A DNA stretch of 64,000 bases, from contig NC_091676.1 of NCBI RefSeq assembly GCF_042453785.1, positions 2,363,501-2,427,500 of the forward strand, written 5' to 3'. The stretch comes from Malus domestica. Lineage: Eukaryota > Streptophyta > Magnoliopsida > Rosales > Rosaceae. Below the pieces are notes generated by a model. That model ran no database searches. It had not been told where the DNA came from and saw nothing but the letters and a program-made list of their open reading frames with translations. Shown here piece by piece: positions 59,412-64,000 of this stretch (position 1 is its first letter; each line of letters begins with the position of its first letter). The position numbers were made by a program, and so were the translations under genes.

Positions 59412-62400
59412 TTATTTGTGCTCCTTTTTGCTTTTCTTCAACATGATTGACATATGATTGATGTACTCATGGCCCATTTGTGTTCCACTCACCAGCCACT
59501 GAATGGCCTCTGCTGCCGCATCTTTTTCTGCACTCTTCTTGTTGTTACACGGGTGGCCCATAATTTGCATTCCGTTAAACTCCACTGTAGCTCGGAACTG
59601 GCTGTTCTTCAGCTGCGTGGTTTTGTACGTGGGTGCATTATATCCTGCTCGTGTGAGCAACGTCTGGAGCTGACTCTTGGAATTGTCACCCCCGGGTCCA
59701 CTTTCAGTTCTTGAAACCAAGGCTGGCTGTGCTGCCACCACAGATGGCTTTGACTTTGAGGGTGCAAGGACCTGGCGGCCAAATACAAATCTACCTTCAC
59801 CTTGATCCTCGGAGAGCAGCAACCGCACTGCAGAAAGGAGTTCATGATAACTGTGTGTGTCCATCCTGGGGTTCAGTAGCTGTTCAGGATTCACAATAAT
59901 TGACATTAGCCAGCAGTAACATGTGGAGAAAATACATTCAAAACCCTCTTCACTGGGCAACTCGGAAAGTAAAGTAGAAAGGAAACCAGACATTGAAAAG
60001 GAAAAGAAACGATAAGAACAGAAACAACAAAGCTCCATCAGGTTAAGACTTAAGAGAAACGAAGTATGCTCATAGTTTCACGTACTTTGATTTGAATTAA
60101 CTCATCAAGTTCCTCTTTTAAGCATTGATACATTTCTGCTATAGCAGGTTTCATGAAGAATTCCAAATATCCTCCCAGCATTTTCAAGTGTCCATCCTGC
60201 CAGAACAGGAATCAATTGCATTATATCACTTGTACAGAAAACAAAGGACATCCAGAACCAAAATACTTACAATATCCCCTTTCGAAAAACTTCCACCAAA
60301 TAGGAGGAGCACTGAGTCAGACACAGCTGTTGAATCCCGTAGGAAAACAGAGTTCACCTTTATCTTCTCATTGAAAACCAGCCATGGATATGGAATTTTA
60401 GAATCCCTAGCATTGACAGAGTTCTAGACAAATGAAAAGAGCATGAGACTAAATTGAAACAGAAGAGAGGCCAACTTTTTCGTAACCCGACGCACAAGAA
60501 TGCTTACCGAGTATAGCAGCACCTGGCCATCCTCCATGGTTTTCAGCGAAAATGACTTCTCATTGTGCTGTATTCAATATATGTAAGTCCTCAAGAAAAT
60601 TATATGAGAAGAAATGGAATCCTACTTGTGCGTATCGGACAAACCATATAACTCAATAACAAACACTAAAACAAATTCAGTTACATTCTTATGGTTAACT
60701 TATCTTTACTTCCCAATTTGATTAATAAGACGTGCATTCATCATGAAATAACCATCATGAATCCAACATATGTAGGAGATTGACAGCATCAAGAATTTAG
60801 GGAAGTGAACAAAATAGATCTTGCTCAGCTATATAACAGAAGGAAAAGAAAATGGATCCATGCTTACCACAACAGAGCAGATTCCAGGATACAGGCCATA
60901 GCAAATAACTGCACGGATGAGATGCTCATCATAACTCCATGCATTATGAGTGGTGGTGTTGGTATCAACAAGATCAGTATCCCTAAGCAAAGAGAGGAAC
61001 TCCTTCCTAAGGGAATCAATAGCTTTCATCGATTGTGCTGAAAGAAAATTCTTCCAGCAATAATCATATCCAGCAAAGTCTCTTTCAGCAACCTTCCAGC
61101 CCTCATAGGCCCGCACAAGTGCAAGGTGATCACTATTGTCCCGGGAGAACTGAGATTTTGCAGCCTCAGCAAGCTACAAAGACAAACAAATACAATATTT
61201 ATCATAAATTGTTTTTAATGATAAGGATACAGGCTGATGCAACTTTCCAATGTTGTATCTCCACCCAAAATGACTAAAAACGACTTCAGCCAACAATTTG
61301 TCGCTAAGAGGCCTCTGATCACGGAGCCAAAACCAGATGGGAAGAAAATATATTATCTTTAATTCTAGACTCGCTCCTCCCTCATAGTCTTGTTTTAAAG
61401 TAAGTGATACATAATTACAATGTGAACAAGGAATATAACTTAATAAATCCAACTAGTACAGCCGGGCATGCAATATATCCACAAAAACAATAATTTGAGC
61501 AAGCACGTCAAAATAACAATTCAACTATTTGGCCTCCAGTTCTGACCAAGAAATAAAGAGCACGATATACATAATGAAATGGGAGAGTGGCTTACATCTT
61601 TCTTGTCAAATGGAGTAAGGAAAGGATCTCTGACACTAAGGCCAGAAACAATAGTCAAAACTGGATCCAGGCAGTTGAAGATGGCACCTACCAAGAGCAT
61701 CTTTCCAAGTTTTGGCTCAACAGGAAGCATAGTAAGATAGTGTCCTGTCAAGTGATTTAAACTGCATTAGGCTAACGATTTTCAAATTTAAACTCTCAAC
61801 CATTACAAAGAATTGCAAGCATCACAATGCATAATTGAAATATTAAAAGAATAATAAATCTCTCCCCACCTAAAACAGTCAGATTCTCATTCTCATCCAA
61901 GGCCCCAATGATCTTTAAATACTCTATGGCGTTTTGCACCTGTAAAAGATATCAAGAGACAAAAGGTGAATTGCAGATGAGCAGCAAAATTTACAAATAA
62001 GCACAACATCATTTCAGGAGGAACAATTTGGGGTGCAGGGTGCAACTAAACCACCATATGTCACTAAGATAACATGACAGACATTAAGAAGCATATGCAC
62101 TGAATGCTAAGGAATTAACAATCTTTAGCTCTAATCAGTTTAAGAAAGTAACGCTACAATGAAAAGAAAATTACAACAATTCACAATAAGCTTTCAGCAA
62201 CAAAAAATTATGCAATTGAAGATTTAAGTTAAAATAACATTAGGTAGAGAAATATAAATTGACTGTTACAGTGTTACCGCGAGTAATTCTGGTGACTGCA
62301 GAGCCCTAGATAAGAACTCAGAAATGCTTCCGAGGTTTAAACTTTTTATTTGCAGACAGAGAGACTGCAGAGGTGTCCTCAAAATCTCTGGCAATTGATA

Positions 62401-63863
62401 CTCTGCAAATGCATCATAGACACATCTAGGATAGAGATGATAACATTCCCCTGGCTGGACACGTCCTGCTCTTCCTCTTCTCTACAATATACAAGCAGAG
62501 AAGATTGTAACCAATCAATGTAACAGACTGAAACTTGAAATGTGCTGAAAAACATAAAGGAAAACCAAAGTTGCCCACAAGAAATCACATAAGCATGCAC
62601 ACTCATAAACAAAGACCAACATGTAAATAAGCATTTATAGACCGTCTCCTGCTGGGTGTTTAAACAGGAAACCTAATGATCTCAAAAGAATTAAAAAAAC
62701 ACATGTTAAATTTAATGGAAATTGTCTAATCACAGAAAGATGAGGTTGCCTTCAGGAACGTTTTCTCTGCTACTCATTCTACCACACTTGCATGTGCACA
62801 ACAATGTAGTTAACAACCTAGGATAGATTTCGTCTAAGAGAGAAAAATCTTCAGCCAGAACATATCCTTACTTGTTGAGCAGAAACCTTGGAAATCCAGG
62901 AAGGAAGCAAACAAGGAGTATTGTTCAGTGCGTCATATGAAGTCTCTTTTGCCTTTCCACAATCAAGTACAAAAACAACATCATTGATTGTGATACTCGT
63001 CTCAGCAATATTAGTAGCCAGCACTATTTTCCTCACTCCATCCCCAGGCTCATCAAATATTAGCCTCTGCATGCAGTCACAACATGGAAACGATGAAAAT
63101 AAGAGAAAACACCATATGAAAATTGGCTAGAAAGTGATTCGGTGGTAATTCTTTAATTCACCACCATAGATAACAAAGAACTATGGAAGTATCTATCCAG
63201 GATGGATCACTAAATGTGAAGACAAATTATGGCAGCATTAATTAATTAATTGATAATTAAGTCAATATATGCTGAACAGTGTACAAGAAGCATGCACAAC
63301 ATGCTAGCGATAGTACAACTATTGGAGCACTAAAAATTACCTGCTCAGTACTTGCCATAGAACCATGGCATGCTAGTAACAAGACTCGGCTTGGATCACC
63401 TAATAGAGGATTGGCATGTAACTTTTCCTTCAGAGAATTGATGTCATCCCACCCAGTCATAAAAACTAGAATGGCACCAGGCTTGTCACTCTCACAGATA
63501 TTGCACAAGAGATACTCAATCAGATAAAAACCGATACTATCAGGATTCCAACATGCTAGAGACTCCCGAGTCTGTGGACTATACCCCTTAAAATCGGCTG
63601 CTTTAAGTGCATCCTGAATACATTCCATGAGGGAAAAATTGAGATGATATGGAAAACAAAAAAGGACAAAACTGTTTATGCAGTAACTTGTATACCTCAA
63701 CAACAGAAACAATTTGGCTTTTCCTCTTTCTTGGTGCCTGTTTGCTCATTTTCCACATCTTTTCTTGGCCATAATCATCAATCTGATTGTATGGAGTTAA
63801 TTTGCATCCCGTAATTTCCAGAACATCCTCCAGAAAATGAGTCCGAACTGGATATGTAAAACC
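59412..63863 (-). CDS. DExH-box RNA helicase with dsRNA-binding domain (5' part outside window)
   Basis: RNA-stimulated ATPase of the DEAH/RHA (DHX36-like) group; plant relatives are DExH3/DExH5. Eleven exons on the minus strand: 63863-63696, 63613-63341, 63066-62872, 62481-62278, 61939-61870, 61744-61596, 61173-60868, 60567-60508, 60423-60271, 60196-60086 and 59879-59412, 718 codons in phase. Seen in order: motif IV region [12 protein letters not shown], motif [13 protein letters not shown], motif VI RRGRAGR, HA2/ratchet part ([19 protein letters not shown]), OB-fold part, and a dsRNA-binding domain near the end ([35 protein letters not shown]). RecA1 with the Walker and DExH motifs lies beyond 64000. 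The exact paralogue is uncertain. Confidence 0.92.
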
Positions 63864-64000
63864 CTAGTTTAGAGGGAAAACAACAGAGATAGAAAACCCA
63901 TATCAGACATTATTATCCATCTCTGCAATCATCATTAAGAGTTCCCTCAGGAAGCAAACAGAAATACGCAACAACAACCTCAAATAGAGGAAATACAAAT

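Overview
This is a 64 kb stretch of eudicot nuclear DNA. The genes are split by GT-AG introns, the intergenic DNA is AT-rich, and there are many LTR elements, an RTE-type LINE, SINEs and MITEs. An Au-type SINE, the apple/pear-like repeat families and the gene models suggest Rosaceae, probably tribe Maleae (Malus or Pyrus). That assignment is inference from recalled repeat families and has not been searched. No CRISPR array, rRNA or tRNA gene was seen.

Region 1 (1-24 kb) is a tandem cluster of three MATE/DETOXIFICATION transporter genes on the plus strand, heavily invaded by transposons. Copy A (1-1807) lacks its 5' end only because the window starts inside it. Copy B (6017-13438) has a young Copia element in intron 1. 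Copy C (14142-23894) has a 7.3 kb composite LINE insertion at the intron 2/exon 3 junction. Once introns are removed, B and C still read as full-length proteins of 495 and 498 residues. A non-autonomous LTR element (2431-4827) and a foldback MITE (5015-5218) lie between A and B.

Region 2 (25-43 kb) is gene-dense: a cyclin-D1-binding-protein-1 homologue (25701-27822, +), chloroplast TATC (28036-30093, -), ORC4 (30494-34334, +), a P-class PPR protein (35117-37294, +) and a FATB-type acyl-ACP thioesterase (40889-42722, +). TATC and ORC4 are divergent and share a 400 bp promoter with four site-II-like boxes and E2F-like sites. The PPR start codon lies in a chain of overlapping upstream reading frames.

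Region 3 (43-50 kb) is a 12-coding-exon phosphatidylserine synthase 1 gene (43830-47663, -) whose 5' UTR intron and leader extend to about 50 kb.

Region 4 (50-59 kb) has no gene I can support. It holds MITEs (one nested inside another), a perfect-period 115 bp tandem repeat derived from a MITE end, and a decayed tandem repeat of about 140 bp.

Region 5 (59.4-64 kb, -) is the 3' two-thirds of a DExH-box RNA helicase with a C-terminal dsRNA-binding domain; it continues past the window end. I saw no wholly new gene system. The most interesting signals are structural: a LINE target duplication that restored a splice acceptor, a single-TSD chimeric LINE insertion, an inverted gag piece in a young Copia element, and the PPR uORF chain.
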